A stretch of DNA of 64,000 nucleotides from Sphingomonas sp. LT1P40 (lineage in GTDB: Bacteria > Pseudomonadota > Alphaproteobacteria > Sphingomonadales > Sphingomonadaceae): assembly GCF_036663835.1 (NCBI RefSeq), contig NZ_JAXOJT010000002.1:558001-622000 (forward strand), read 5' to 3'. This document shows positions 63,155 to 64,000 of the stretch, piece after piece (the first letter of the stretch is position 1; the number at the start of each line of letters is the position of its first letter). The position numbers and the translations under genes were made by a program. The notes beneath the pieces were generated by a model, which was given only the letters and a program-made list of their open reading frames with translations, did not search any database and had not been told where the DNA came from.

Positions 63155-64000
63155 ATGCGTCTCGCGTTTTTGGCTCCGCTGGCCCTGTTGGGTCTGGCCG
63201 CCTGCAACACCGCCCCCTCGGCCCCGCCCGAGGAAGCCATGCCTGCCATGCCGATGGAGACGCTGAAGGAGGCGACGCGCATCCTTTCGTCCGACGAATA
63301 TGAGGGTCGCGCGCCCGGTACGCCGGGGGAGAAGAAAACGCTCGATTATCTCGTCGCGCAATTCCAGAAGGCGGGGCTGCAGCCCGGCAGCCCAAATGGT
63401 CCTGATGGCCCCAGCTGGTTTCAGGACGTGCCGCTGGTGGCGATCACCGCGAAGAACGTCTCGACATTGAACTTCACCGGCGGCACCGCACCGATCGCGC
63501 TGAAATACGGTCCGGAATTCGTCGCCGGCACCTATCGCGTCACGTCGAAGATCGACATCAAGGACAGCCCGGTCGTGTTTGTCGGATACGGCATCAACGC
63601 GCCTGAGCGTGGCTGGAACGACTATGCCGGGGTCGATGTGAAGGGGAAGACCGTCGTCATCCTCGTCAACGATCCCGACTGGGAAACCGCAGGGGCCGAA
63701 GGGACGTTCGGCGGCAAAGCGATGACCTATTATGGCCGCTGGACCTACAAATATGAGGAAGCGGCGCGACAGGGCGCGGCGGCGGCGATCATCGTCCATC
63801 AGACCGAACCGGCCGCTTATGGCTGGAATGTCGTCCAGTCGAGCTGGACCGGCGAGCAGCAGGTCGCCGACGCCGCCAACGGCCATGCCGACCAGTCCGC
63901 CGCGATCGGCTGGATCCAGCTCGACAAGGCGAAGGCGCTGTTCGCTTCGGGCGGGCAGGATTTCGCCAAGCTTGCCGCCGCCGCCAAGACCAAGGGTTTC
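63155..64000 (+). CDS. M28-family peptidase lipoprotein (partial, runs off the window)
   Basis: 282 codons visible. Lipobox LAAC with Cys17 after a short signal. 'LSSDEYEGRAPGTPGEKKTL' and 'FVGYGINAPERGWNDYAGVDVKGK' are the N-terminal region and PA domain shared with the M28 protein at 18048-19730. The zinc-binding half lies beyond the edge. Start: ATG 63155 is 9 nt from GGAG; ATG 63149 is in frame but only 3 nt from it. A lipid-anchored paralogue of the soluble M28 enzyme. Confidence 0.9.
   Translation, partial: MRLAFLAPLALLGLAACNTAPSAPPEEAMPAMPMETLKEATRILSSDEYEGRAPGTPGEKKTLDYLVAQFQKAGLQPGSPNGPDGPSWFQDVPLVAITAKNVSTLNFTGGTAPIALKYGPEFVAGTYRVTSKIDIKDSPVVFVGYGINAPERGWNDYAGVDVKGKTVVILVNDPDWETAGAEGTFGGKAMTYYGRWTYKYEEAARQGAAAAIIVHQTEPAAYGWNVVQSSWTGEQQVADAANGHADQSAAIGWIQLDKAKALFASGGQDFAKLAAAAKTKGF

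Overview
The window is a high-GC chromosomal stretch that reads as an alphaproteobacterium of the order Sphingomonadales (Sphingomonas-like). The evidence is gene content and order: coxB-coxA-ctaB-(small membrane protein)-ctaG-coxC-DUF983-surf1-thrC, a pyrE-pdxJ-acpS-lepB block, many outer-membrane/exported lipoproteins, a TonB receptor, and dense packing in which most neighbours share ATGA/GTGA start-stop overlaps. The genus is an inference; no rRNA or tRNA gene was recognised and no prophage, insertion sequence or CRISPR array was seen. No gene-free stretch longer than about 300 bases exists.

Region 1 (1-10.0 kb) is the main accessory region. A very large secreted protein (partial; minus strand) combines DUF11/cadherin-like domains, a parallel beta-helix stretch, a metzincin-type zinc protease motif with Met-turn, an SdrD-B-like domain, Ig/cadherin-like repeats and RTX calcium repeats. 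Next to it sit two DUF6916-family proteins (one cytosolic, one Tat-exported lipoprotein), three tandem phage-tail-collar (MdpB-like) proteins and a GNAT acetyltransferase, with no other phage genes.

Region 2 (10-31.9 kb) is mixed: an outer-membrane phospholipase A, an exported peroxiredoxin, a diguanylate cyclase, two tiny membrane peptides behind a near-consensus sigma-54 promoter, YetF, an YghA-like SDR, a threonine-aldolase-like enzyme and EamA transporter, an NAD-epimerase, an M28 peptidase, aminopeptidase N, PhoD, an M49-like peptidase lipoprotein and a group of glycosyltransferases.

Region 3 (31.8-38.3 kb) is a tightly overlapping minus-strand operon pyrE-pdxJ-acpS-lepB-perM-like-maiA-TonB receptor. 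Region 4 (38.3-48.5 kb) is the aa3-type cytochrome oxidase structural and assembly cluster plus thrC and a methyltransferase; a bPH/SHOCT gene carrying an in-frame stop lies between coxA and ctaB. Region 5 (48.6-57.5 kb) has ccmAB with a small metallopeptidase, phhB, a glycine-betaine-type ABC transporter with fused permease/binding protein, an SDR, a Dsb-like protein and btaAB for betaine lipid synthesis. Region 6 (57.5-64 kb) has rpiB, glyA, nrdR, trmJ and rpsD, then a slightly AT-richer pair of unknown membrane/lipoprotein genes and the start of a second M28 peptidase lipoprotein.

Two related palindromic elements of about 111 nt (50.6 and 59.3 kb) are present; the second supplies, and can hide in a hairpin, the ribosome binding site of nrdR. 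The most interesting unexplained items are the tail-collar/DUF6916/GNAT/RTX-protease island, the sigma-54-driven tandem peptides, the nrdR leader hairpin and the two-gene lipoprotein/membrane cassette at 61.9-63.0 kb.
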